A DNA stretch of 64,000 nucleotides, from the NCBI GenBank assembly GCA_036365515.1, contig CM070873.1:266644575-266708574 (forward strand), written 5' to 3'. Shown here piece after piece: positions 18,565-30,434 of the stretch. This DNA is from Torymus aiolomorphi. Lineage: Eukaryota; Arthropoda; Insecta; Hymenoptera; Torymidae. How positions within the stretch are numbered: position 1 is the stretch's first letter; each line of letters opens with the position of its first letter. A program made the translations under genes and the position numbers. The notes beneath the pieces were generated by a model. That model was not told the DNA's origin. It searched no databases and saw only the letters and a program-made list of their open reading frames with translations.

Positions 18565-19996
18565 TTATATATTATAACGATACTTTCTTTTTCGAACAAT
18601 ATCTTTTACATTATATATGATTGAGATGTTAATGGTTCAACGGTCAATTTTTACGTTTATATCCATGTGGCCTAGTGGAATTGCTTACTCTATTTATTAT
18701 ATAATATTTATAATAATAAGCCAGCTATCCCAAAAGTTCTTAAGAAATAAGAAATTTTTTCAAAAAGTTTTCCACAGAAATTTGAATATCTTTTTATAAA
18801 ACTTTGTAAAATATTTATTAAACTTATATGTAGATTTGTTTGACACATTTTAAAGGTTTTTCATTGTAAAAAATTAATGATAAACATACTTGCCGGACCC
18901 GTCCTTTGGCAGTTTTTAGCGAAACAGTTGACTATTAAAAAAAGAAAATTTCTAGAACTGTTTTGGCAACATTGCTTAGTTTTCGCTTTTCGGTAAGGCG
19001 ATGTAAGGCCCCTTAGTTACCGCCGACTGAAGTCCCGTTTTTCTCATTCAATTTTTAATTTTGACAAAAAATCTCTCTGACATGTTATAGATTTGATAAC
19101 TAACTATAACACACCAGAGTGATATTGTCTCCAAACTCAAATTGAATGAAAATAATGTATCCCTGCAATCATCAGTAACGGATGGCACTAACATCGCCTT
19201 AAATTGATTGTCGATTAATTTTATTTCAATTTCAATTAGTTTATTGACATAGTTTATTGAAATTCAATAGTTTAATTGAATTCAACTATACGACGAGTAT
19301 TAATATTATTATAAATAGTAACACATCTACTTGAGTCAGTGCTGGCCATGAATGGATTTCATAATGATAACATTAATTTTTTGTATAGTTCATGACTAAA
19401 TGTCATACGCAAATGCATGCAGTATACATAATAATTGTTATATGAACTTTATATTATTAGAACATTACAATAATAAGATTATTATCAATTACTTTTATAA
19501 TTTTATCAAATAATATTTTTTGAAGTACTCTACTTTTATTATGCAATTGTATTCTTAACGTGCCAAAAGGATATTTATTTCTAAATCGTTAATGTACTAA
19601 TAATCATTCGATATTTCTTTAGCAAATTATGTAGCTCAATAGCTTGAACTGCCAAAGGACGGGTCCGGCAAGTATGTTTATCATTAATTTTTTACAATGA
19701 AAAACCTTTAAAATGTGTCAAACAAATCTACATATAAGTTTAATAAATATTTTACAAAGTTTTATAAAAAGATATTCAAATTTCTGTGGAAAACTTTTTG
19801 AAAAAATTTCTTATTTCTTAAGAACTTTTGGGATAGCTGGCTTATTATTATAAATATTATATAATAAATAGAGTAAGCAATTCCACTAGGTCACATGGAT
19901 ATAAACGTAAAAATTGATCGTTGAACCATTAACATCTCAATCATATATAATGTAAAAGATATTGTTCGAAAAAGAAAGTATCGTTATAATATATAT
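18565..19996. mobile_element. Foldback element with 350-bp arms, copy A
   Basis: The left arm 18565-18914 is the near-perfect reverse complement of 19647-19996. The outer tip is TATATTATAACGATACTTTC and the inner tip TGCCGGACCCGTCCTTTGGC. The 732-bp loop contains smaller inverted words (AAGGCGATGT near 18993 against ACATCGCCTT near 19191; TGTTATAG against CTATAACA near 19080-19110). No transposase ORF and no clear target duplication are seen. It exists in both copies A and B, so it predates the segmental duplication. It abuts the 2-kb satellite unit. Confidence 0.75.
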
Positions 19997-20640
19997 ATTT
20001 AACATTGAAAATTTTCCTATTTTAAAAACTAATTTTCATCGTTGCACGATGTATCGAGTTAAATATTTTTAATTGTTTTCACATTTTGTATATATGCAGA
20101 ATTTGTATATTTCTTTTGAATGAATTACTTTCGCAAAAGTTGTTGTTCATAACCTCAAGAGACATTTAATGTACAAATATTGTTCACATTTTTGGCAATA
20201 TTTGTAGAAAATTTTATGAAGATCATATGGATTACATTGTCTATAAATCCAGAGATATACATGGTTAAAATTTTGTTTGCCCTTTTTTCAAATCGTAAAT
20301 TCTCGAGAACGACTTTATGTATAAACATGAAACTTATAGACAATTTTGAGTGTGGTATAGGTAATACATGTTTTCTTTTTATAGTCAAAAAACCTTTCTG
20401 AATTATTGGTTATTATTATTTATTTATATGGTACAGCCAATATTACTTAATATTATAAAGTTTCCTTTAAAGATTTAGAATTGACGAACATTTAAATTTG
20501 TTAATTTTTAAATTATCTCTACTGTCCCATTTCTTATTAAGGACCATATTTTGGATGCCAGGAATGTACTCCCCTCCTCTTCCAGGTGTAAAGTATATGT
20601 GGTAATTAGTGGTATTGCCCGGCTGGGTCTGCCTTTCACG

Positions 20641-20648
20641 TATAAATA
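20641..20648 (+). promoter_or_regulatory. TATA box of unit 0
   Basis: TATAAATA followed by AGGCG lies ~155 bp before the ORF start and is conserved in every unit. Compared with the array (CACTCAGGTATAAATA) this copy has CACGTATAAATA, a small deletion directly upstream. Start of transcription would be expected ~30 bp downstream. Confidence 0.55.
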
Positions 20649-20802
20649 AGGCGACCAAGGGTTTAAACGCCACATTCAAAATAGCTTTTGGCGAGGAAGC
20701 ATCTGAGTCTAGGAGTCTCTTTCAACGACGTACTTCATTGCTGCAAGTAATATTGAATAACCGTTAAATTTAAATTTACGAAGAGGATTTTTAAATTTAG
20801 AA

Positions 20803-21300
20803 ATGGATTTCATTCAATCGATTACAGCACAGAAGCGAAAAAGAGGGGCACTTGACGATAATGAGATAAGTAATGGACGCAATAATGAAAAAAAGGTAAA
20901 AACTTCGCATACTCACAAATTCTGCCCGTATACCCATAGTATCGAAGTGGATAAAAAGATTAAAATGGTCCAAGAAGATTTGAAGCGCTTGGGGGAAGCT
21001 TTAGGCATCAAAGCAATACCTCAATCATTACTTCACATGGATGAAATAATTAAAAATAATAGTTGCCCAAGAGCTATTATGAGCTTAACTGAGATGAATA
21101 GAGAAATGAAGCAGGAATTGTGCATTTTGGAAATCGAGAGGACTGAAGCTTTAGCACAGAAAAATTTGTATCAAGACAGGAGAATATGGTTCTATCAGCA
21201 GAACATTATCATGACCCAAGTCGTATTAAAAGAAAAAATTTCCGTTTTGGAAGAAAAAATCATTAAAGAAACAAAAATTAAATTTATTATTAAGTGGTAA
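20803..21300 (+). CDS. Satellite-encoded basic coiled-coil protein, intact (165 aa)
   Basis: I do not recognise the family. The ORF has an ATG start. Its basic N-terminus has KRKR and KKVK clusters spaced like a bipartite nuclear localisation signal (about residues 11-14 and 30-33). A CPYTHS motif lies near 41-46, a predicted helix near 48-66, and a long Glu/Lys/Leu-rich coiled-coil candidate from about 96 to the end. It is intact because it keeps both an A7 run before GGTAAAAAC and a G5 run (CTTGGGGGAAG). A substitution at the usual stop extends the tail by six residues compared with array units. It differs from the array at several residues (for example Q for P at position 5), so it is an older branch. 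Confidence 0.6.
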   Translation: MDFIQSITAQKRKRGALDDNEISNGRNNEKKVKTSHTHKFCPYTHSIEVDKKIKMVQEDLKRLGEALGIKAIPQSLLHMDEIIKNNSCPRAIMSLTEMNREMKQELCILEIERTEALAQKNLYQDRRIWFYQQNIIMTQVVLKEKISVLEEKIIKETKIKFIIKW

Positions 21301-22016
21301 AATATGGCTATTGGCGAAGGTCCACTATAAAATCTAACGCGCCTTGGGCGGAACCTCCTGGGTGGCGTGGAATACTGCCGAATCTAATGAATACGCACAA
21401 TTCCATTGAAATTCCTGTTATAATGCTCTTGTTAACTAATCTAACGTACATATTTATTATGGGGACAAAAAGCTAGTTTTGCGAGCAACGTGTAGCTACT
21501 GCAGCACCAAAGCTCTTTCTATATACTTTGTCCCACGCACTTTGAATTTCGGAATAGGTAGTTAAAGAATAAACACGAATGTTATTTATAAAAGAATTTT
21601 TGTAAGTTCATTCTGACATGAATATATTTTTCGTTATAAAGAATATGGAATACTAAAGTTTTTAAAATTTTTATGTATTTACTATTCATTATTTTTAGAG
21701 ACAAAAAGTAATAATTAAAAAAAAAAAAAAAATGATGTTTCTTTCTCGCGGCACAACTAGAGTAAAATTAGTATAATAGCTTTGAAATTTTGTTTAAGGT
21801 TCGACTTTGGATACCTTTCAGATGAGTACTGTGGGTAAAAGGATTGATCCATAAATTTCAGATATTTTTGATTTTAAAATATTTTTAGACTTCCGTTTTA
21901 ATCGTAATGTCTCGAGAACGGCATAACGTATCAACTTGAAATTTATAGACAATTTTGTACGAGATATAGGCATTATGTGTGCAAAATTGTCACAAGATCG
22001 TGTGATTATTTTTGAA

Positions 22017-22596
22017 TCAAGGAGCGCGGGAGCGCTCCGAAGGCAAGTAACAGTCAAACAATGCAGAAGAGGCCTAAGGAGTGACCCGTGCCTTATATTC
22101 TTTGATATGAGAGCGCGAAAACTTTGATCGAGTTGTACTTTATCTATGCAGAATAAATATCTAGCATAATACGCTTGTTGAAATCTATGTTCATTAAGCT
22201 AGAAAAATTTGAAGGTTTTATTCAAAAATATTGTCTTATTTAAGAGATATTGAGTATCAAAGAATCAGACTGGTCGATTCCGATCTTTAAATTTTTTCCT
22301 TTTCTTTCATCAGACCTGCTTCCGCTTCCGATCACGTGATACGTATAACGTCACGTGACCCCATACGACCCAGTGTGTATATATATATATATATGTATCC
22401 ATCGACCTAACCTTATTTACATATAATCGACCTAACCTTATTTACATATAATAACATGTCAGTATTTTTTTATTATACACACAGATATGTATATTACAAA
22501 TGTTATCATATCGTGATCATATCGTGATATCGTGAGTTAGTATAAATTAGTTAATAATATGTAAAAATCTCAAATAGTCAACTGGTGATGAGAAGA
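22017..22596. other. Unique stretch between copy A and the Pol III fragment
   Basis: No gene is seen. It begins with GGAGCGCGGGAGCGCTCCG, a GC palindrome at about 22020-22040. It holds two near-palindromic sites (ATCACGTGATACGT and AACGTCACGTGACC at about 22330-22360), a TATA dinucleotide run (22376-22395) and a direct repeat of CGACCTAACCTTATTTACAT (two copies at about 22404 and 22428). Confidence 0.5.
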
Positions 22597-23340
22597 ATTT
22601 ATCTATTCTTCGTGTATCAATCAATCAATGGGAAAATATTTTTTATTAGATAAGCACTTACTGGCTAAATGTTAAATGGCTAAAATCATTTTGTAAAATT
22701 GATACTTTGTGTGATTTTTTATTTTTACAGATTTTTTATAGATATTATACCAGAATTATATCAGAAGATTTTTTTCGAGTCCTTTTGGAAATATAGGGAT
22801 AAGGAGTTCTAATCGTGTAATGTGTCTGAAAATTTTGAATTAGCAAAAATGAACGACTGCCCTCATGACCCTGGTTGTTATTTTATTATTAATGGACAAC
22901 AAAAAATTATTTTAATACATGAACAGACGCTTAGGAATAGAATAATTTATATTAAAGATTTATCTATTCTTCGTGTATCAGTCAATCAATGGGAAAAATA
23001 ACTTTTATTAGATAAGTACTTACTGGCTGAATGTTAAATGGCTAAAATCATGTTGTAAAAATTGATACTTTGTGTGATTTTTTATTTTTACAGATTTTTT
23101 ACAGATATTATACCAGAAGATTTTTTTCGAGTCCTTTGAAATATTGAGATATATGTATAATATAGCCAATAATGTTAAGGAGTTCTAATCGTGTAATGTG
23201 TCTGAAAAATCTAATTTTGAATTAGCAAAAATGAACGACTGCCCTCATGACCCTGGTTGTTATTTTATTATTAATGGACGACAAAAAGTTATTTTAATAC
23301 ATGAACAGACGCGTAGGAATAGAATAATTTATATTAAAGA
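22597..23340 (+). repeat. Tandem duplication (~361/383 bp) carrying a Pol III subunit fragment
   Basis: Two head-to-tail copies, 22597-22957 and 22958-23340, share the start ATTTATCTATTCTTCGTGTA and the end AATAATTTATATTAAAGA. The second has ~35 extra bases after ATATTGAGATATATG. Both include a pyrimidine-tract/ACAG acceptor-like site and the coding-like part described separately. Confidence 0.8.
22823..22960 (+). pseudogene. RNA polymerase III second-largest subunit fragment, first copy
   Basis: The frame reads ELAKMNDCPHDPGCYFIING, then a variant of the KVILIHEQ motif and RNRIIYIK, before running into the next tandem copy. This is the conserved DPGGYFI(I/V)-G-EKVILIQEQ region of POLR3B/RPC2, with Cys instead of the second Gly. 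Only this short piece of a ~1,130-residue protein is present. It has no start codon of its own and is surely a fragment. Confidence 0.65.
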
Positions 23341-23437
23341 AGATAGTAAGAATATATATAGCACTACTCAAGAAAGAAAAACAGAAGTGCAGGCAAATAC
23401 TATTTACGATACAATATTTTCAAGATGTATTTTATAA
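23198..23437 (+). pseudogene. RNA polymerase III second-largest subunit fragment, second copy
   Basis: A 79-codon open frame contains ELAKMNDCPHDPGCYFIING, KVILIHEQ and RNRIIYIKED, then TTQERKTEVQAN, which resembles the post-motif stretch STHEKKSRTN of POLR3B/RPC2. The KVILI-x-EQ...NRII form fits RPC2 better than RPB2 or RPA2. It probably corresponds to one exon plus flanking intron, captured and duplicated. Downstream the sequence passes into satellite DNA. Unlikely to be expressed as a functional protein. Confidence 0.7.
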
Positions 23438-26161
23438 TATCCTCAACATGAAAATTTTATAAATCAAATGTTATTGATAACAAATTGTGATTGTGATTAA
23501 AAAATGACATCTACCAGTATTTGGTGTAATATAAAAAAATAAAATACCGGTAAAATGTGTTGCATGAAATGTTATATCAAATTAAAAAACTTCTCCTTAA
23601 AATCAGTTTCAAATATTTTGAAAATAGCTCAAGTGTGTATTAATAAGTAATTACGTCTTATGACGTTTATAAACATCATAATAAACTTTTGCATACAAAA
23701 AATATTGCTCAGTGACACGCGAGGTTATATATATAAATATACAATATAATTTTCAGTGTTTAAAATATGGTACTGGTATGACGTGCTACATGAAGTGTTT
23801 ATAATTAAATTTTAAAACTTCTATTAAAAATCAGTTTCAAATATTTGAGAATAGAACAAGTGTGTATTAATAAATAAAATAATTATTTTAGAAGAATATT
23901 AAAAATTGGTCTTCATATTTGACAGGATTAAATTATTATTATTACAAAACGACATCTAATCAGTGTTTTGCGTAATAAATAAAATAAAATACCGGTATGA
24001 TGTGTTGCATGAAGTGCATATATAACTAAATTTTATTGATGACAAATAACATATAATGATTAAAAAATGGCATGTAATCAGTGTTTTGTATTATTAAATA
24101 AAATAAAATATCAGTATGATATGTCCAATGAAGTGCATATATAAATCAAATGTTATTGATAACAAATTGTGATTACAAAATGACATCTATCAGTATTTGG
24201 TGTAATATAAAAAAATAAAATACGGGTAAAATGTGTTGCATGAAATGTTATATCAAATTTAAAAACTTCTCCTTAAAATCAGTTTCAAATATTTTGAAAA
24301 TAGCTTAAGCGTGTATTAATAAGTAATTACATCTTATGAGGTTCATAAACATCATAATAAACTTTTGCATACAGAAAATATTGCTCAGTGACACGCGAGG
24401 TTATATATAAATATACAATATAATTTTCAATGTTTTGTGTAATAATAAATAAAATATGGTACTGGTACGACGTGCTACATGAAGTGTTTATAATCAAATT
24501 TTAAAACTTCTATTAAAAATCAGTTTCAAATATTTGAGAATAGAACAAGTGTGTATTAATATAAATAAAATAATTACATGTTATGAGATTCATAAACTTC
24601 ATAATAAGCTTTTGCATAGAAAAAAATATTGCTGACCGATATATAATTTTCAGTGTTTTGTGTAATAAATAAAATAAAGTAACTGGTATGATGTCTTACA
24701 TGAAGTGTTTATAATCAAATTTTTAAAACTTCTATTAAAAATCAGTTTCAAATATTTTTTTAATATAACAAGTGTGTATTAATAATAAATAATTACGCTT
24801 TATGAGTTTCATATAATTTGCATAGAAGAAAATATTGCTTAGTGACATAAATATAAATATATAACATAATTTTCAGTGTTTTGTGTAATATTATATTTTA
24901 CTGAAGCTATTTAAATATTTTCATTTACACATTAACATAGTATCTAAACCCTCTCTCTCTTTCTCCCCCCCTCTCTCTCTCTCTCTCTCACGCCAAATAC
25001 CTCATTTAAATACATTCAATATATTTTTTTATAAAGCTTTTATAATAAAACATTTTTATATTACTTTTTACAAAAGTATAAACCAAGGCAAGTAACAGTG
25101 TATTACCAGCCGCTTCTATGTAATTTTCTCTACGAAAAATTTTTAGAAAGACGAACTTAAAATGGTAAAAAATATTTAAAAAACTTTTTCTGTGAATACG
25201 TTTGTAATAAACTCATTAAATACAAATCTAACAAAAGAAAGTAATGAAATCAATACGCATAAAGTCAAGTACTTACCATTAATTCTTGGAATAAATAAAA
25301 AATTTTTTTTTTTATTTAAAGAATTCATTTAATCGCCAACACTTATATCTATGTGAATATTACTATTTCAAATACGTTTTGTCGATAGCTATGTTTTTTT
25401 CAACTTGAAGACCTAAAATTTATCTTCCTTGGAACATTGTATATTGGAATCAAAATTTCATTTAAATAACGATATTTGATGTAAAAATTTCTACAAATTA
25501 AACAAAAGAAAGTTATGAAATCAATTCCTATAAAGTCAAGTATTTATTATCTTGGAATAAATAAAAATTTTTTTTTTTATTTAAAGAATTCATTTAATCG
25601 CCAACACTTATATCTATGTGAATATTACTATTTCAAATACGTTTTGTCGATAGCTATGTTTTTTTCAACTTGAAGACCTAAAATTTATCTTCCTTGGAAC
25701 ATTGTATATTGGAATCAAAATTTCATTTAAATAACGATGTTTGATGTAAAAATTTCTAGAAATTAATCAAAAGAAAGTTATGAAATCAATTCCTATAAAG
25801 TCAAGTATTTATTATCATAAATCTATTTTCGGAGTAAATACATTTTTTTATTACAAACATTTATTCGCCAACGCTTATATATATTTTTATATGTTACTTC
25901 AACAAAGAATATAGAAGTTCAAAATTTCGAACTCAAAGACAAAAAAATTCATTTTCCTTCAAGATATTGCATGTTGGAATTGAATTCATTTAAACGACAT
26001 TTTTTAAATAATACAAAAGAAAGTTGTGATATCAATTCCCAGATAATCAAGTATTTTTATTATCATTTAAACCACGACATTTTTTATAAATTATGCAAAA
26101 GAATGTTGTGATATCTATTCCCAGATAGTTAAGTATTTTTATTATAATTATAATTGAGTTG

Positions 26162-27593
26162 ATTATATATTATAACGATACTTTCTTTTTCGAACAATAT
26201 CTTTTACATTATATATGATTGAGATGTTAATGGTTCAACGGTCAATTTTTACGTTTATATCCATGTGGCCTAGTGGAATTGCTTACTCTATTTATTATAT
26301 AATATTTATAATAATAAGCCAGCTATCCCAAAAGTTCTTAAGAAATAAGAAATTTTTTCAAAAAGTTTTCCACAGAAATTTGAATATCTTTTTATAAAAC
26401 TTTGTAAAATATTTATTAAACTTATATGTAGATTTGTTTGACACATTTTAAAGGTTTTTCATTGTAAAAAATTAATGATAAACATACTTGCCGGACCCGT
26501 CCTTTGGCAGTTTTTAGCGAAACAGTTGACTATTAAAAAAAGAAAATTTCTAGAACTGTTTTGGCAACATTGCTTAGTTTTCGCTTTTCGGTAAGGCGAT
26601 GTAAGGCCCCTTAGTTACCGCCGACTGAAGTCCCGTTTTTCATTCAATTTTTAATTTTGACAAAAAATCTCTCTGACATGTTATAGATTTGATAACTAAC
26701 TATAACACACCAGAGTGATATTGTCTCCAAACTCAAAATTGAATGAAAATAATGTATCCCTGCAATCATCAGTAACGGATGGCACTAACATCGCCTTAAA
26801 TTGATTGTCGATTAATTTTATTTCAATTTCAATTAGTTTATTGACATAGTTTATTGAAATTCAATAGTTTAATTGAATTCAACTATACGACGAGTATTAA
26901 TATTATTATAAATAGTAACACATCTACTTGAGTCAGTGCTGGCCATGAATGGATTTCATAATGATAACATTAATTTTTTGTATAGTTCATGACTAAATGT
27001 CATACGCAAATGCATGCAGTATACATAATAATTGTTATATGAACTTTATATTATTAGAACATTACAATAATAAGATTATTATCAATTACTTTTATAATTT
27101 TATCAAATAATATTTTTTGAAGTACTCTACTTTTATTATGCAATTGTATTCTTAACGTGCCAAAAGGATATTTATTTCTAAATCGTTAATGTACTAATAA
27201 TCATTCGATATTTCTTTAGCAAATTATGTAGCTCAATAGCTTGAACTGCCAAAGGACGGGTCCGGCAAGTATGTTTATCATTAATTTTTTACAATGAAAA
27301 ACCTTTAAAATGTGTCAAACAAATCTACATATAAGTTTAATAAATATTTTACAAAGTTTTATAAAAAGATATTCAAATTTCTGTGGAAAACTTTTTGAAA
27401 AAATTTCTTATTTCTTAAGAACTTTTGGGATAGCTGGCTTATTATTATAAATATTATATAATAAATAGAGTAAGCAATTCCACTAGGTCACATGGATATA
27501 AACGTAAAAATTGATCGTTGAACCATTAACATCTCAATCATATATAATGTAAAAGATATTGTTCGAAAAAGAAAGTATCGTTATAATATATAT
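26162..27593. mobile_element. Foldback element with 350-bp arms, copy B
   Basis: It is near-identical to the foldback of copy A. The inner arm tips are at about 26513 and 27244 (CCTTTGGCAGTT / AACTGCCAAAGG). Small homopolymer and dinucleotide differences from copy A occur in the loop (for example GTTTTTCATTC against GTTTTTCTCATTC). Confidence 0.75.
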
Positions 27594-28403
27594 ATTTAAC
27601 ATTGAAAATTTTCCTATTTTAAAAACTAATTTTCATCGTTGCACGATGTATCGAGTTAAATATTTTTAATTGTTTTCACATTTTGTATATATGCAGAATT
27701 TGTATATTTCTTTTGAATGAATTACTTTCGCAAAAGTTGTTGTTCATAACCTCAAGAGACATTTAATGTACAAATATTGTTCACATTTTTGGCAATATTT
27801 GTAGAAAATTTTATGAAGATCATATGGATTACATTGTCTATAAATCCAGAGATATACATGGTTAAAATTTTGTTTGCCCTTTTTTCAAATCGTAAATTCT
27901 CGAGAACGACTTTATGTATAAACATGAAACTTATAGACAATTTTGAGTGTGGTATAGGTAATACATGTTTTCTTTTTATAGTCAAAAAACCTTTCTGAAT
28001 TATTGGTTATTATTATTTATTTATATGGTACAGCCAATATTACTTAATATTATAAAGTTTCCTTTAAAGATTTAGAATTGACGAACATTTAAATTTGTTA
28101 ATTTTTAAATTATCTCTACTGTCCCATTTCTTATTAGCTACCATATTTTGGATGCCAGGAATGTACTCCCCTCCTCTTCCAGGTGTAAAGTATAGGGGGT
28201 AATTAGTGGTATTGCCCGGCTGGGTCTGCCTTTCACTCAGGTATAAATAAGGCGACCAAGGGTTTAAACGCCACATTCAAAATAGCTTTTGGCGAGGAAG
28301 CATCTGAGTCTAGGAGTCTCTTTCAACGACGTACTTCATTGCTGCAAGTAATATTGAATAACCGTTAAATTTAAATTTACGAAGAGGATTTTTAAATTTA
28401 GAA

Positions 28404-28885
28404 ATGGATTTCATTCAATCGATTACAGCACAGAAGCGAAAAAGAGGGGCACTTGACGATAATGAGATAAGTAATGGACGCAATAATGAAAAAAGGTAAA
28501 AACTTCGCATACTCACAAATTCTGCCCGTATACCCATAGTATCGAAGTGGATAAAAAGATTAAAATGGTCCAAGAAGATTTGAAGCGCTTGGGGGAAGCT
28601 TTAGGCATCAAAGCAATACCTCAATCATTACTTCACATGGATGATGAAATAATTAAAAATAATAGTTGCCCAAGAGCTATTATGAGCTTAACTGAGATGA
28701 ATAGAGAAATGAAACAGGAATTGTGCATTTTGGAAATCGAGAGGACTGAAGCTTTAGCACAGAAAAATTTGTATCAAGACAGGAGAATATGGTTCAATCA
28801 GCAGAACATTATCATGACGCAAGTCGTATTAAAAGAAAAAATTTCCGTTTTGGAAGAAAAAATCATTAAAGAAACAAAAATTTAA
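28404..28885 (+). pseudogene. Satellite ORF, unit 1 (frame broken)
   Basis: Unit 27591-29620. The A7 run before GGTAAAAAC is A6 (about 28490-28495), giving a TAA two codons later. The G5 run is intact. One extra GAT codon occurs near 28643. From 28547 the original frame is open to the end. If a 44-base GTAAAA...CCATAG segment were spliced out, the frame would be restored. Confidence 0.65.
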
Positions 28886-29511
28886 TTTATTATTAAGTGG
28901 TAAAATATGGCTATTGGCGAAAGTCCACTATAAAACCTAACGCGCCTTGGACAGAACCTCCTGGGTGGCGTGGAATACTGCCGAATCTAATGAATACGCA
29001 AAATTTCATTGAAATACCTGTTATAATGCTCTTGTTAACTAATCTAACGTAAATATTTATTATGGGGACAAAAAGCTAGTTTTGCGAGCAACGTGTAGCT
29101 ACTGCAGCACCAAAGCTCTATCTATATACTTTGTCCCACGCACTTTGAATTTCGGAATAGGTAGTTAGAGAATAAACACGAATGTTATTTATAAAAGAAT
29201 TTTTGTAAGTTCATTCTGACATGAATATATTTTTCGTTATAAAGAATATGGAATACTAAAGTTTTTAAAATTTTTATGTATTTACTATTCATTATTTTTA
29301 GAGACAAAAAGTAATAATTAAAAAAAAAAAAAAAAATGATGTTTCTTTCTCGCGGCACAACTAGAGTAAAATTAGTATAATAGCTTTGAAATTTTGTTTA
29401 AGGTTCGACTTTGGATACCTTTCAGATGAGTACTGTGGGTAAAAGGATTGATCCATAAATTTCAGATATTTTTGATTTTAAAATATTTTTAGACTTCCGT
29501 TTTAATCGTAA

Positions 29512-30010
29512 TGTCTCGAGAACGGCATAACGTATCAACTTGAAATTTATAGACAATTTTGTACGAGATATAGGCATTATGTGTGCAAAATTGTCACAAG
29601 ATCGTTTGATTATTTTTGAATATATTTAACATTGAAAACTTTCCTATTTTAAAAACTAATTTTCATCGTTGCACGATGTATCGAGTAAAATATTTTTAAT
29701 TGTTTTGACATTTTGTATATACGTAGAGTTTGTATATTTCTTTTCAATGAATTACTTTCGCAAAAGTTGTTGTTCATAACCTCAAGAGACATTTGATGTA
29801 CAAATATTGTTCACATGTTTGGCAATATTTGTAGAAAATTTTATCAAGATCATATGGATTACATTGTCTATAAATACCAGAGATATACATGGTTAAAATT
29901 TTGTTTGCCCTTTTTTCAAATCGTAAATTCTCGAGAACGACTTTATGTATAAACATGAAACTTATAGACAATATTGTGCGTGGTATAGGCAATACATGTT
30001 TTCTTTTTAT
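29512..30010. repeat. Internal duplicated ~130-bp motif (two copies per satellite period)
   Basis: The words TCTCGAGAACG, then TATAGACAAT, then a (G/A)TATAGGCA(A/T)TA tail occur at about 29515-29585 and again at about 29930-30000, in the same orientation and ~415 bp apart. Weaker similarity extends ~50 bp upstream. The first closes one unit and the second lies early in the next, so this pair recurs in every period. It shows the unit itself arose with an older, internal duplication. Confidence 0.75.
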
Positions 30011-30272
30011 AATCAAAAAACCTTTTTGAATTATTGGTTATTATTATTTTTTTAGATGGTACAGCCAATATTACTTAATATTATAAAGTTTCCTTTGAAG
30101 ATTTAGAATTGACCAACATTTAAATTTTTTAAATTTTAAATTGTCTCTACTGTCCCATTTCTTATTAAGGACCATATTTTGGATGCCATGAATGTACTCC
30201 CCTCCTCTTCCAGTTGTAAAGTAGTGGAGGTAATTAGTGGTATTGCCAGGCTATGTCTGTCTTTCACTCAGG

Positions 30273-30280
30273 TATAAATA
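30273..30280 (+). promoter_or_regulatory. TATA box of array unit 2 (representative)
   Basis: CACTCAGG is followed by TATAAATAAGGCG, 155 bp before the ATG at 30435, and is conserved in all array units. Downstream GTTTAAACGCCACATTCA is also invariant apart from one base. This is the best core-promoter candidate in the array. Expression is inferred. Confidence 0.55.
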
Positions 30281-30434
30281 AGGCGACCAAGGGTTTAAAC
30301 GCCACATTCAATATCGCTTTTGGCGAGAAAGCATCTGAGTCTAGGAGTCTCTTCCAACGACGTACTTCATTGCTGCAAGTAATATTGAATAACCGTTAAA
30401 TTTAAATTTACGAACAGGATTTTTAAATTTAGAA

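Larger units (their letters stand above)
1..22016. repeat. Segmental duplication copy A (interrupted by the Polinton)
   Basis: Positions 1-1198 plus 17137-22016 (about 6.07 kb once the Polinton and one target duplication are removed) match 23545-29615 almost base for base in the same orientation. The copies share the satellite, CT tract, ~270-bp repeats, foldback and one 2-kb satellite unit. Differences seen by eye are mostly homopolymer length changes and a few substitutions. Copy A leaves the common sequence at about 22017, where copy B continues into the tandem array. Its left end lies outside the window. Confidence 0.85.
19994..22016 (+). repeat. Isolated 2.02-kb satellite unit (unit 0)
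   Basis: It is homologous over its whole length to the units of the 27591-64000 array and starts at TATATTTAACATTGAAAA. Here it occurs as a single copy: after GATTATTTTTGAA at about 22016 the sequence changes to unrelated DNA. It carries the TATA box at 20641-20648 and an intact ORF (20803-21300). Confidence 0.9.
23460..29620. repeat. Segmental duplication copy B (Polinton-free)
   Basis: Collinear with 1-1198 plus 17137-22016: satellite 23460-24900, CT tract about 24952-24988, ~265-bp repeats about 25223-26150, foldback 26162-27593 and first 2-kb unit from 27591. At about 24733-24750 the sequence CTATTAAAAATCAGTTTC is uninterrupted, giving the empty Polinton site. Copy B continues directly into the tandem array. 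Confidence 0.85.

Noticed and set aside
18617..18799. 60-codon ORF in the foldback arm (and 26215-26397).
   Set aside because: Lies entirely in an inverted-repeat arm, has AT-rich chance composition and no motif.
20180..20401. Overlapping ORFs of 73-77 codons on both strands in satellite unit 0 (and 27752-27998).
   Set aside because: Both strands are open because of base composition; there is no conserved protein pattern beyond DNA similarity.
22404..22447. Repeated CCTAACC words as a possible telomere-type repeat.
   Set aside because: Only two copies within a longer CGACCTAACCTTATTTACAT duplication; not a tandem TTAGG array.
29774..30016. An 80-codon minus-strand ORF repeated intact in nearly all satellite units (also at 31802, 33826, 35850, 46202 and others).
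   Set aside because: Its conservation follows from the near-identity of the units. It spans the duplicated AT-rich motif, has no promoter on that strand, and is lost by one base in unit 13. No coding pattern was seen.
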